Both the position numbers and the translations under genes were made by a program. Under the pieces are notes generated by a model. The model was not told where the DNA came from, did no database searches, and saw only the letters and a list, made by a program, of their open reading frames with translations. 64,000 bases of DNA from Thunnus maccoyii (taxonomy: Eukaryota; Chordata; Actinopteri; Scombriformes; Scombridae), in the NCBI RefSeq assembly GCF_910596095.1, contig NC_056540.1, forward strand, positions 32,719,501 to 32,783,500. The letters run 5' to 3'. This document shows positions 1 through 9,610 of the stretch, piece after piece (within the stretch, counting starts at the first letter, position 1; the number at the start of each line of letters is the position of its first letter).

Positions 1-73
1 TGGAGAATGCGGGCATCGATCCCGCTACCTCTCACATGCGAAGCGAGTGCTCTACCATTTGAGCTAATTCCCC
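1..73 (-). tRNA. tRNA-Ala (anticodon CGC)
   Basis: Decodes GCG. Read on the reverse strand it is 73 nt including the discriminator A: acceptor GGGGAAT pairs with ATTCTCC (one G-U), D arm GCTC/GAGC, anticodon stem CTCGC/GTGAG with loop TTCGCAT, T arm GCGGG/CCCGC with loop ATCGATG. A box (TAGCTCAAATGG) and B box (GATCGATGC) are both present, so polymerase III could transcribe it. There is no intron. Its 3' end coincides with the window edge, so termination cannot be judged. The one stem weakness is a G-U pair in the anticodon arm. Confidence 0.88.
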
Positions 74-293
74 TACAAGAACATGAAGACATCCAACTCT
101 GTGCTGCACTCCTCTTTCTTCCTCCCCTGTGGAGGATTTGTGTTCCTGGAGAAATCTATCTTTATCTGGTGTATCCACTTAGAAAAGATTGAATCCTTCC
201 AAAGGGGCCACTCAGCTATTCACACTTTGAGTCATGTGACTCTGAGCACTCTCACAACTGCCATGTTACCAGACCTCACTGTTTCACAGATTG

Positions 294-319
294 TCCATAC
301 AATGCCACGACTGTATGGA
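294..319. promoter_or_regulatory. Palindrome upstream of tRNA-Ser copy 1
   Basis: Arms TCCATACA and TGTATGGA, 8 bp and perfect, separated by 10 nt, ending 19 bp before the tRNA-Ser at 339. The same palindrome stands before every tRNA-Ser in the array. Upstream position suggests a 5' control or nucleosome-positioning site, but it may simply have been carried along by duplication. Confidence 0.5.
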
Positions 320-338
320 TATTTAAATGCTATCAAGT

Positions 339-420
339 GACGAGGTGGCCGAGTGGTTAAGGCGATGGACTGCTAATCCATTGTGCTCTGCGCACGTGGG
401 TTCGAATCCCATCCTCGTCG
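339..420 (+). tRNA. tRNA-Ser (anticodon GCT), copy 1
   Basis: Decodes AGC/AGU. The 82-nt class II tRNA has acceptor GACGAGG/CCTCGTC, discriminator G, anticodon stem ATGGA/TCCAT with loop CTGCTAA, a long variable arm and T arm with B box GGTTCGAATCC; the A box TGGCCGAGTGG is perfect. It matches the usual vertebrate tRNA-Ser(GCT) except in the variable arm, where GCACGC is replaced by GCGCAC. The 3' half of that stem is thus shifted by two bases but can still pair with GTGC. No run of four T follows for about 210 bases. Confidence 0.93.
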
Positions 421-1143
421 AGTTAACTTCACTTTGATCTGCTGTGTTTACATATCGTCGAGTTAACCGGCTCCATCATTAAAGCCTCGATGCTTTAAGC
501 AGCGTTTAAGGCAGTAAATTCAATTCGTCCGGTCAAAGACCCAAAGAGCTCCCTATGATCCCTATGAGGGAACAAAGAATCCAAATCGGATGAAGCCATC
601 TTAGCATGTTGGATGTGTTCCACCGTTCGCTTTTTTTACCCTCCTCTGTCAGAGAAAAGCTGCTCCACAACAGAGACGTGGTTTACACTCAGCTATGAGA
701 AGAGGCCATGATACTGCTAACTCTTTGAATAAATTGTGTACAAATGTCAAGGCGCGGAAACAGACCAGCAGATAGAAACCCCGGGAACTGTTGTGACTGA
801 CTAGCAGTAACCAAGCCGGCTATCGAGTTAGCGGTTAGCTGGCCAGCTACAACATTTCACCAACCGGCCCTGTGAATGTCACTATTTCACCAAGTTTTCA
901 GCCCCACCTAACAGCTCCAGCAGCAAGGCCTCTCTGTGCTGGACAGTCGGGTCTCCTGGGACCTCTTTCCTTCTTCTGCTCTCTATCCCTCTTCTACTCA
1001 GGACCTTGTGTCGTTTAGGTCCTGTCGATGATTCTTACAGACCTTTCTGATTAAAATCGTCTTACTCATGTTGAGCAGTGAAATTGGTTTTTCGACATCA
1101 ACTAGACTTTCCCGACAGCAGTAGAAGAAATAGTTAAGTCTTG

Positions 1144-1216
1144 CGGAGAATGTGGACATCGATTCCGCTAACCCTCAAATGCAAAGCGAGCGCTCTACCA
1201 TTTGAGCTAATTCCTC
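1144..1216 (-). pseudogene. Decayed tRNA-Ala (anticodon TGC)
   Basis: Full-length 73-nt relative of the Ala gene at 1-73, in the same place of the next array unit. The acceptor begins GAGGAAT (mismatch at position 2), the anticodon arm CTCGC/TTGAG has lost its last pair, the T arm has GCGG opposite CCAC, and the discriminator is G where Ala needs A. The loop TTTGCAT gives anticodon TGC. Several mismatches in three stems make function unlikely. Confidence 0.75.
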
Positions 1217-1457
1217 TACAAAAAACTGAAGACATCTAACTCCGTGCTGCACATCTCTTCCTTCTGCCCCTGCAGATTCCTGGAGGGGGAAAAACCTATC
1301 TTTATTTGGTGTCTCCACTTACAAGAGTTACCAATGAAACCCTCCCTACCTTCCAGGTTCTGTGTAAAGACCTGTGCTCAAAGAGCGTCTGTTTGCATCC
1401 CATCATCATCAATTCGTGTTCAATTCAATATTCTGTCTTTATGTGACTACAGTCACA

Positions 1458-1530
1458 GGGGATTTAGCTGAAATGGTAGAGCGCTCACGTAGCATGTGAG
1501 AGGTAGAGGGATCGATTCCCGTGTTCTCCA
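1458..1530 (+). pseudogene. tRNA-Ala (anticodon AGC), probably decayed
   Basis: 73 nt on the + strand, opposite in orientation to the other Ala genes. The anticodon stem CTCAC/GTGAG with loop GTAGCAT is perfect and specifies AGC (codon GCU). Defects: last two acceptor pairs are T-T and T-G, the D stem has a G-G, and the T stem has an A-G. It may still fold, but the number of mismatches points to a degenerating copy. A short T run (GACTTTA) follows; there is no T4 terminator. Confidence 0.65.
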
Positions 1531-1550
1531 GAAGACTTTATTGCTGTCTG

Positions 1551-1584
1551 ATTGTCCATACAATGCCATCACTGTATGGACAAT
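1551..1584. promoter_or_regulatory. Perfect 12-bp palindrome upstream of tRNA-Ser copy 2
   Basis: ATTGTCCATACA and TGTATGGACAAT are exact reverse complements separated by 10 nt (ATGCCATCAC). It lies between the Ala-like gene ending at 1530 and the tRNA-Ser starting at 1601. This is the best-preserved copy of an element found before all tRNA-Ser genes here. Confidence 0.6.
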
Positions 1585-1600
1585 TACATATAAAGCAACA

Positions 1601-1682
1601 GACGAGGTGGCCGAGTGGTTAAGGCGATGGACTGCTAATCCATTGTGCTCTGCACGCGTGGGTTCGAATCCCATCCTCGTCG
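1601..1682 (+). tRNA. tRNA-Ser (anticodon GCT), copy 2
   Basis: 82 nt, all stems intact: acceptor GACGAGG/CCTCGTC, anticodon loop CTGCTAA, variable arm with GTGC/GCAC, T stem GTGGG/CCCAT containing one G-U pair, discriminator G. As far as I know the standard gene, it looks like the canonical vertebrate tRNA-Ser(GCT). A and B boxes are perfect. The downstream flank has at most three consecutive T for over 200 bases. Confidence 0.95.
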
Positions 1683-2439
1683 AGTCAACTTCACTTTGAT
1701 CTGCTGTGTTAGAATATCGTCGAGCTAACCGGTTCCATCGTTAAAGCCTCGATGCAGCGACATTTAAAGCAGTAAATTCAATTTGTTCGGTCAAAGAACA
1801 AATTCAAAGTCAAAGATGCAAAAGCCTTGTGATTGACCAATCACAAGGCTTCTTGAAAGAGCTCCCTATGATCTATATGAGGGAACAGAGAATCCAAATC
1901 GGATGAAGCTATCGTAGCGTGTTAGATGTGTTTCACTGTTTGCTTTTTTACCCTCCTCTGTCAGAGAAAAGCTGCTCCACAACAGAGACCTGGTTTGCAC
2001 TCGGTTATGAGAAGAGGACACGATACTGCTACCTCTTTGGATAAATTGTGTATAAATGTCAAGATGAGGAAATAGTACAGCAGAGAGAAAATAGAGAAAA
2101 ACTCCAGCAGCTGTTGTGACTGACTAGTGGTAATTCAGCCAGCTAGCAACTTAGTGATTAACTGGCCAGCTACAGCAGTTTAGCAACAAGCCCTGTTAGT
2201 GTCACTATGTCACCAAGTTTTTGGCACCACCAAACAGCCCCAGCAGCTAGGCCTCTCTGTGCTGGACAGTCTGGTCTCCTGAGACCTCTTTCCTTCTCCC
2301 GCTTTTACTCAGGACTTTGTGTCGTTTGGAACCTATCGATGATTAATCCAGACCTTTCTGATCATCTTACCCACGTTCAGCTGTGAAATTGGTTACCTAG
2401 AAGTTCCCAACGGAAGTTGTAGAAATAGTTAAAGTCTTC

Positions 2440-2512
2440 TGGAGAATGCGGGCATCGATCCCGCTACCTCTCACATGCGAAGCGAGCGCTCTACCATTTG
2501 AGCTAATTCCCC
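2440..2512 (-). tRNA. tRNA-Ala (anticodon CGC), copy 2
   Basis: Differs from the gene at 1-73 by a single base (position 26 is G instead of A) and keeps every stem, with the same G-U in the anticodon arm. Loop TTCGCAT gives anticodon CGC. The downstream flank on the reverse strand begins GAAGACTTTAAC, without a run of four T. The conservation of two CGC copies in separate units, while the AGC and TGC copies decay, is notable. Confidence 0.9.
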
Positions 2513-2755
2513 TACAAGAGCATGAAGACATCCAACTCTGTGCTGCACTCCTCTTTCTTCCTCCCCTGTGGAGGATTTGTGTTCCTGGAGAAATCTATCT
2601 TTACCTGGTGTATCCACCTAGAAAAGTTACCAATGAAGCCCTCAGGACCTTCCAGGTCTGTGTAAAGACTTGTGGTCCCAGAGCATCTGTTTGAATCCCA
2701 TCCTCGTCAAGTCATGTTCAATTCAATCTTCTGTCTTTACGTGACTACAATCAGA

Positions 2756-2817
2756 GGGGAAATAACTCAAATGGTAGAGCGCTCGCTAAGTAGCGGGATC
2801 GATGCCCGCGTTCTCCA
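2756..2817 (+). pseudogene. tRNA-Ala truncated by an 11-nt internal deletion
   Basis: 62 nt. The acceptor and T arm resemble the Ala genes (B-box region GATCGATGC, 3' end TTCTCCA), but after CTCGCTAAG the sequence jumps straight to TAGCGGG. That removes most of the anticodon loop and the 3' side of its stem. The D stem is also damaged (AACTC for AGCTC). It cannot give a tRNA. It sits in the same place as the Ala-like gene at 1458 in the previous unit. Confidence 0.85.
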
Positions 2818-2837
2818 GAGGACTTTATTGCTGTCTG

Positions 2838-2871
2838 ATTGTCCATGCAATGCCGTCACTGTATGGACAAT
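2838..2871. promoter_or_regulatory. Palindrome upstream of tRNA-Ser copy 3
   Basis: ATTGTCCATGCA and TGTATGGACAAT, matching the element at 1551 except one base that would make a G-U pair as RNA and a mismatch as DNA. It ends 15 bp before the tRNA-Ser at 2887. Confidence 0.5.
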
Positions 2872-2886
2872 TACATACCAACAACA

Positions 2887-2968
2887 GACGAGGTGGCCGA
2901 GTGGTTAAGGCGATGGACTGCTAATCCATTGTGCTCTGCACGCATGGGTTCGAATCCCATCCTCGTCG
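2887..2968 (+). tRNA. tRNA-Ser (anticodon GCT), copy 3
   Basis: 82 nt, all stems intact. The only difference from copy 2 is G to A at the first base of the T stem, which turns a G-U into a Watson-Crick pair (ATGGG/CCCAT), so the change is structurally neutral or favourable. A and B boxes are perfect. The downstream flank lacks a near T4 terminator; the first long T run is about 170 bases away. Confidence 0.94.
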
Positions 2969-3373
2969 AGTTAACTTCACTTTGATCTGCTGTGTTAGAA
3001 TATCGTCGAGCTAACCGGTTCCATTGTTAAAGCCTCGATGCAGCAGCATTTAAAGCAGTAATTGCTACCCTTCCCTATGAGGGAACAGAGAGCCCAAAAT
3101 GTTATCATAGTGTGTTGGAAGTGTTGCACTATTTGCTTTTTTACCCTCCTCTGTCAGAGAAAAGCTGCTCCACAACAGAGACGTGGTTTAGACTCAGTTA
3201 TGAGTTGTGTTGTGTCTTCAGTGTTCAAGTCTGTATGTGTGAATAGGCTGTTAGACTGTCAGCTAAGAGTCAATCCCTCCAAAGGAGTTATGCAACTATT
3301 TATACCTTCAGTCATGTGACTCTGACCACTCTCACAACTGCCACGTTACCAGACCTCACTGTTTCACAGATTG

Positions 3374-3399
3374 TCCATACAATGCCACGACTGTATGGA
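3374..3399. promoter_or_regulatory. Palindrome upstream of tRNA-Ser copy 4
   Basis: TCCATACA and TGTATGGA, as before copy 1, ending 19 bp before the tRNA-Ser at 3419. A fifth, damaged version (TCCAGAAA, TTTATGGA) lies just before the decayed tRNA at 3633. Confidence 0.5.
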
Positions 3400-3418
3400 T
3401 ATTTAAACCCTGTAAACA

Positions 3419-3500
3419 GACGAGGTGGCCGAGTGGTTAAGGCGATGGACTGCTAATCCATTGTGCTCTGCACGCGTGGGTTCGAATCCCATCCTCGTCG
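3419..3500 (+). tRNA. tRNA-Ser (anticodon GCT), copy 4
   Basis: 82 nt, same sequence as copy 2, with perfect internal promoter boxes and discriminator G. It follows copy 3 after only 450 bp, a shorter interval than between the other Ser copies, because this partial unit lacks the Ala genes. Its upstream 100 bp resemble copy 1 more than copies 2 and 3, so it may derive from a unit like the first. Confidence 0.95.
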
Positions 3501-3632
3501 AGTTAACTTCACTTTGGTCTGTGGTGTTTACATATTGTCAACGTAACTGGCTCCTTCATTAAAGCATTCACTGTGTTTCACAGATTGTCCAGAAAATGCC
3601 ACGACTTTATGGATGTTTGATCACCATCAACA

Positions 3633-3654
3633 GACGAGCTGGCCAAGTGGTTAA
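3633..3654 (+). pseudogene. 5' fragment of a tRNA-Ser gene
   Basis: Only the acceptor strand and D arm of tRNA-Ser survive (GACGAGCTGGCCAAGTGG, three changes), after which the sequence is unrelated. It follows a damaged copy of the upstream palindrome and marks the right edge of the array. Confidence 0.75.
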
Positions 3655-3660
3655 TGTAAA

Positions 3661-5685
3661 ACTGAGAAATGACAGGGATGCAGAAAAGCACTCCTGGCTT
3701 GGTCTGTTAACTTATTCAAATAAAGTTAATGGGGTAAAAAATGTACTACTCATATTGAAAAGGCAACTTCTCCAAGAGAATCGACTTCCTGTAGTTGTAA
3801 AGTTAGTAATTTATTTAAATAAAGTTTGCGGGGGAAGATTCTACTGCTGCTTTGAAAGGGAAAATGTTTGACTTTCTGTAAACTGATGACCATTGTGATA
3901 GTCGTCTCCTCTCAGCAGCTGTGACTCTGCTCACATCAGAGCCGTCCACTGGTTTTTAAGAAATAAGGCATTTGTCTGTGTTAGAGTGAAATGCGAGCTC
4001 TGACTCAGAACCAGCAGCAGCAGGTTAGATTTTCTAAGGAATTCATGCAGAGGCCTGCTGACATGTTTTAACAGGAAAAATACCCAAACGAGCAGCGATG
4101 GTGATCTGAGGCGGCAGTGCCCGACCCCAAACACACTGACAGCAGGTATCGAGTTGATTAAAGCAAGAGCTCTTTATTTACAAAATGAAAATGGTCTGAC
4201 GATGTATAGTAAAGGACATCCAGTCAGATTAAAGGAGACTACTTATCCAAACCTCAATCTCAGTGAGGGGTCAGAGGTCATTTCGTGCTGGGTTCTTCTC
4301 CTGGCTTTTTCTTTTAAAAAAGATTTCCAGCAGATGATAGAAAAAAACACCTGTTATGTAACCTGGATGACTCTGGAATGAGTCCCATTAAACATTTTAC
4401 GGCTCTTTGAAGTAACACAGCATCTATTGAAATCTTTGAGCTGAATCCAGACGTGTTTTGGTGGAGTGATGGAGGAAGGTCGTACTGAGGGATTGGATCT
4501 GCTTTTCAAAAGTTGTTCAAAGGGTTTGAGAAAAGGCAAAAAAAAAAAAAAAAAAAAAAGAGGAAATAAGGGTCCACAAAAATAAACTGTGTTCTGAAGC
4601 TGAAAGCATGATTACAGTAAGCAAATGCAGTCATAGGGGGTTAAAAAGGAAATTTGTGGTTTTGGTGTTATGTCGATACATCTGTATAGACATTTTTTCA
4701 CCTTCTGGTTAATACAGGGGTTGTTTGTTTGTATATTTCCTCCATGATGAGAATCTATGTCTGGAAGTTTGAGTTGCACATGTTGAAATTTAGGCATAAT
4801 AGACATACTATATAGATAACTTCAAACCATGTTCACACAGCATCTTGATTTCTCTTTGGATGGTTGTTTTATTCAGATAACTGAGTTACTATAACACCTC
4901 ATTAATTAAGCTATTAATCTTAATAGCTGGTAGACTGCTGGTTTCAAGAGGCAACAGCTTATCTTAGTAAAGTAAGGCCCTAGGACTGGATTTTACCAAC
5001 TAATCATAAATAAATTAATGAGCACCTACTTTGATTGGCAGGAGATGTGGCCCCTACCTTCACCCCCAGTCAATCGGGATACGCTCTAACGAATACAGCA
5101 GCATGTTTACCTGGAGTAACGTCTGCAGCCGGACATGTAAGACATTATGTAGCGTCTATGAAGTCTGATCCTGAATGAAGGAAGAAGCTGCTGTTGCACA
5201 GTTGAGACTCAACAGGATGTTTCAGAACGGTGAGCTTGTGTCTAAGTTTCCTCACAACGTAAAAGTCATTTTTTCAAATGTAGCTGGAGGTCGCTAGCTT
5301 AGCTTTAGCACAGGTATATCATATTCCTTTTGCTGATTAACAGAAAGAAACCATGTATTAAAACTACATACACAGATTGAAGATGAAACAGTAGAAAATC
5401 CTGCGGCCTGCTGAGTCTCATTGAGCAGACAATGTCGAACACACACACAACCGCTAACCGATAACGGAGTTTCAGTCATTCCTGACGTCACTTTCCATCC
5501 TCCGGAAGGCTGTAAAGACTTTTTAGCTGCTGAACAACCAGCAACACTTCCAGTCTGCTGCTTTGCTCGTCATGTGGCTGTGATGCAAACTCTGACTACA
5601 GAAGTCACTACAGGGGTGGGCTCATGCTAAAGCTTCCTGAATATTTGATTTGACTTACTGGTGTGACGTAGTAACAGGTTCCACC
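3661..5685. other. Unassigned non-coding DNA
   Basis: No coding pattern or known repeat recognised. It contains an A-rich homopolymer of about 20 A at 4540-4559, consistent with a retroposon tail, but no matching body was identified. Open frames are at most 75 codons, without domain features. Confidence 0.5.
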
Positions 5686-6196
5686 CATAGACTGTAGAAA
5701 AATATGGATGCAGTTACCGTGACGTCACCTGTTAGTTTCTGAAGAGTGGTTTTGAAGCTCAAAGTGAGCCGCTGCCGCCGTGGCCATTTTGGCAGTGCGT
5801 GACGCTGCCTAACTCCCAGCCAATCAAAAATGGGCAAAGAGGCGAGGCTGAATGGCTGAAAAAAGCCACCTAGCGGCTGGCGGACCTGTCACTCAAAGCA
5901 GCCATGTCCTTCATCATGCGGAACTTTACGGCTTAATAAAATTTAAACAGGTGAGTAATAAAAAAAATTCAACCCCGTACAGTTGTCATAAAAGAGGAAA
6001 TTAGCTACAGAAACCAAAACCGTTGTTTGTACCAGGCTGTAAACATGTTTATTTCTGCTGTAAAGTTGGGCATTTTAACATGGAGGTCTATGGAGATTGA
6101 CTCGCTTTTGGAGCCTCAAGTGGCCATTTGAGGAACTGCAGTTTTTGGCACTTCCACATTGGCTTCATGTTACAGCCCCAGAGGTTGCCGCTTGGT
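5686..6196 (+). mobile_element. Interspersed repeat family A, copy 1
   Basis: About 510 bp beginning ATAGACTGTA and ending near GAGGTTGCCGCTTGG. Two further full copies in the same orientation at 28161 and 51061 align along the whole length at roughly 90% by eye, which defines the ends. Shared landmarks are a TGACGTCA palindrome near the 5' end, CCTAACTCCCAGCCAAT, AAGCCACCTAGCGGCTGG and GTCTATGG. No coding capacity and no obvious terminal inverted repeat, so it is a non-autonomous element of unknown class that is common in fish DNA as far as I recall. Confidence 0.75.
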
Positions 6197-7140
6197 TCCA
6201 CCTCAACAACACTCACTCTTGTGCCGCAAATTTCCAAATTTTAAATAACTTCAAAAGACTGAGGAGATAGAATTGAGTAATTTTACAGCACACAAGGCCC
6301 CACCATAATCCTGATCCATCACAAATCTCATTTTTGTTATTGTCCACAACACCAGCTCTTTAAAGCTTAAGAAATCTAGTAAATACCTTAGTAAAGTGTA
6401 AATTGGTTTCTACGAAACATCTGTAGCCAGGCTCTCCGCAGTGTTCACCAAATTAATTTTAAGACATTGTGAGATCTTTTTAAATAACACATAGAATATA
6501 ATTTAATACCCTTTTCACTGTCATGCCAAACAAAGATTGACAAAAACAGCGTGGAAAATAAAGCTTTAAATTATGTATTAAATACATGAAATTATTGACA
6601 TTTATATCACATTTTTTGTCAGTACTTCCTGGGTGTACATAACAATAATTCCTAATAATATCCATTAACATGATCTGGTCCAGGATAAATGGCAGAAAAC
6701 TGATGAGCCTTCCTGTCCCCTAGTGGCAGAACTTGTAAAGCAGCAAAATTAACCTTTTTGAATTAACCATACTTTATTTTATTGGTTGATAGCAAATGGT
6801 CACAAGCCAGTTTATTATAACATCATCACTTACAATATATTTACATTCATCTGACCTGTTGGCAGTAAAAAACACGCTTTTTCATGTGAGGAAAGTTAAA
6901 TTATGCTGTTTCAAGTTGAACAAAAATAAAATAAACAAATTAAAGTAATTAACATTTTAACAAATCAAGTTTATGAATACAATCTTGGCATCATATTTCT
7001 CTAATGTACCTTTTTTCCTCTCAGCAGATCTGGTATCTGGATTTCCTCTGGTACATTATGTCACATCCTCTCTTCATCTTCACTGTCTACTTCCTCTGTA
7101 AATACACAGTCTCACCCTGCCAAGATGTCCAGGTATATAT

Positions 7141-7183
<43 letters not shown>

Positions 7184-7656
7184 ATTAGTAACAGCCGTCA
7201 CTCAGCCTGCAGGGTCTGGGAGTCCCTGATGATGAAGCCATCCATTATTTACCGAGCAGTCCAGCAGCCAAAAAAAAAAAAAGAAAATCAATTATTTCAA
7301 TGGGAATTATTCAGATGCTGCTTTGAATGTTAACGAGGAAGAGGAGAGGTGGGGGTACCTACAAAGAATGCATAAGAAGACAGAGAAAGTGAATGAAAGA
7401 CAGAAAAGGCCAAAGAATATATAAAGACGGGAGAAACGGAGGCTCCTGCAGGGAGAAAGTGGAAGATGAGTGAGCAAAAATACAAAAAATAATGAAGAGA
7501 AAGACATAAATAAGTTAGAGCAATTACCTACTGGAGACATGTCATCATAGAGTTTAAAATGATTTCTTTCTAGTTTGGATCCAGACTGAAATGTCTCAAT
7601 TACTACTGAATGGATTATTGTGCAATTTTATACAAACATTTGTGTTCCTACATAAT
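6197..7656. other. AT-rich non-coding DNA
   Basis: Apart from the GT microsatellite at 7143 nothing is recognised. A pyrimidine tract and AG at about 7012-7025 followed by about 108 bp and a GTATAT could mimic an exon, but the translation resembles nothing I know. Confidence 0.5.
7143..7180. repeat. (GT)19 microsatellite
   Basis: An uninterrupted GT run of about 38 bp, long enough to be polymorphic. Confidence 0.95.
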
Positions 7657-7965
7657 TAGGGCTGCAATTAACCATTAATTTCATTATCGATTCATCGTTT
7701 TGTCTATAAAATATCAGAGAACAGCGAAAAATGCCCGTTATAATGTCTTAGAACTCAAGATGACATCTTCAAATCTCATGTTTTGTCTGATCAACCATCC
7801 AAAATCCAAAGATATTCAGTTTGCTGTCATGTTAAGGCACAAAATACCTTAAAATCATCACATTTCAGATGCTGCAACCAGCTAACATTTGGCATTTTTT
7901 CTTAAAAAATGACTGAAACGATTATTTGATTATCAAAATAGTTGCCAGTTAATTTTCTGTAAGAT
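7657..7965 (+). mobile_element. Non-autonomous hAT-type element, 3' truncated
   Basis: Starts TAGGGCTGCAATTAACC and runs through ATTATCGATT, TCTATAAAATATCAG, AGATATTCAGTTTGCTGTC and TTATCAAAATAGTTG. This is the order of landmarks in the very abundant teleost repeat that begins AGGGCTGCAACTAACGATT, which is classed as hAT-derived. The right terminal repeat (expected to end in TTGCAGCTCTA) is missing. No coding capacity. Confidence 0.75.
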
Positions 7966-9589
7966 CATGATCTTTCTCTAACAATAGCCAAGTGCTGCCA
8001 GAGTCTAAACACAACCCTAAAACGTTGTCAGATGCTATTAGCACCCAGGTGTCAGTAGCCAACAACGCTATTTGCACCCAGGGTGGAATAAGCAATGTGG
8101 CTCTTTATATTTGGGTGTTGTATACTATTGTATTGTATGTATCTGTTACTTTTCCTATGGTTGCTTGGTAACCTGAACATCAATGACAAAAACTACCTGT
8201 GCTATATTATGAATGTGGCGGGTAAGGTGGTGTCCCACAGACAGGTTCTCTGCAGGGCCAGGTCCATACTGGACTACACAGTACAATAGGAATAGACAGC
8301 CCTTTGTTCCCTGTGCAATAGCCCTGCTCATTCTGCACATGTAATTTAACATTTTACAGATTGTTTTGTTGTATTATTGTGTTCTACATATTGTATGTAC
8401 AGCAAACATTTTTGTACTTGTGTTGTTTTGACTGCAAGTCAAGTTTCCCATCTGGGATAATAAAGTGAATGAACTGAATCGTATGAAATTTGCACACCCA
8501 CATCCTATTTGCATCCATCTACATGTACTTTGACTATTACATGGTAAACATGCTTTGATTTGGTGAAGTAATGACTTCATTCATCAATAAGTTTCAGTTT
8601 TATTACTACAGCCTCTGTAAATGTATGTCGCTGATACTAGAAACACCCAGAATACCTTGTATTAGCTATTATGAGTCATTTTTGCATGAAAATGGCAAAG
8701 GAGCACTATATTCACACTTTGGCCTTCGGCTGCGAGCACATAACATGCAGAGCCTTGGTATTATTACTTAATCATGTATGTCACAAGAACCAATGTATAA
8801 AGTCAAGTTCAGGTCATAAAACTCACCTTTGAAACTTTGATAATATGTATGTAAATTCTGTTCATACAGAAGAAAGCAGACATCTGCCACAATACTCTGA
8901 AAAAAAGGTGGGAGACGAGATATGGAAATTGAGTTTGTTTATATTCAAAATTGTATCACAAGGGATGGTTAAAAGAAAGGCTGGAGTCGATGTAATAGGG
9001 TCACAGGTTCACAGAGACCCACCTGTGGAGGGATTTTCGAGGAGGACCCACCAAATAGAATAAGCAAAATTACTGTTAAAACAGTGAGATAACAGACAGA
9101 CTAACAAATCAGTTCTGTAATTGTGCCCAAATCAGCTGATTTAGCATGTAGCCCCCCTGAGGCTCTCCATGTGCTCCTGCTGGACCACGGCAGGATCGCC
9201 ATCTTTAAGCATAATACATTTAAATATTTTACTAATTATTTGTGTGGCTTTAGCCCACAAACATATAGACTCTTAATAACAAGGCAACTGGGACTTTGTG
9301 TAGCGTCCATCCATCCAGACACTGCTGCGGTGCCTCTCTCCTTCAAGAAGTTTCTAATTCATAATTCAAAAGACCAACGTAAGTGAAACATGTCATTGGC
9401 TTTATTGATTTTACACTATCAATAGGAGTAAATATACCTCCAGCGTAAGAAGAACTGAATAATAATAAGGAAGATGTCAATTAACATTTTCAAATATTAA
9501 CTTAATATAATAAACTCCAAGCTAGACCACTCTCCATACTAATGAGTGGGATATGAATTAAAAAGGTTACTTAGACACTTGATGTAAAA
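7966..9589. other. Unassigned non-coding DNA
   Basis: Around 8440-8470 the sequence TCCCATCTGGGATAATAAAG resembles the 3' ends of some fish retroposons (ending in a GGGA-TAATAAAG motif), so 8090-8480 may be an old LINE or SINE tail on the + strand. Otherwise nothing recognised. Confidence 0.4.
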
Positions 9590-9610
9590 CACACACACAC
9601 ACACACACAC
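9590..9610. repeat. (CA)n microsatellite
   Basis: About 10 CA repeats, followed by a short GTATGTATATATATG stretch. Confidence 0.9.

Larger units (their letters stand above)
1..3660. repeat. Tandem array of tRNA-Ser/tRNA-Ala units
   Basis: About three tandem copies of a 1.1-1.3 kb unit. Each unit holds a reverse-strand tRNA-Ala near its start (1, 1144, 2440) and a forward tRNA-Ser(GCT) further on (339, 1601, 2887), with an extra tRNA-Ser at 3419 and a decayed one at 3633. Non-tRNA spacer is duplicated too: a block around 640-670 (AGAGAAAAGCTGCTCC) returns near 1965 and 3160, and the sequence after each tRNA-Ser (AACTTCACTTTG) is shared. Because the spacers match as well as the genes, this is segmental tandem duplication and not independent retroposition. 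The array may continue left of the window, since the first tRNA starts at base 1. Confidence 0.85.

Noticed and set aside
1496-1699. Open frames over the tRNA array (for example 67 codons)
   Set aside because: They are translations of tRNA genes and are repeated only because the tRNAs are.
7026-7133. Exon-like segment after a pyrimidine tract and before GTATAT
   Set aside because: The peptide matches no family known to me, and the frame then runs into a GT microsatellite; the splice-like signals are weak.
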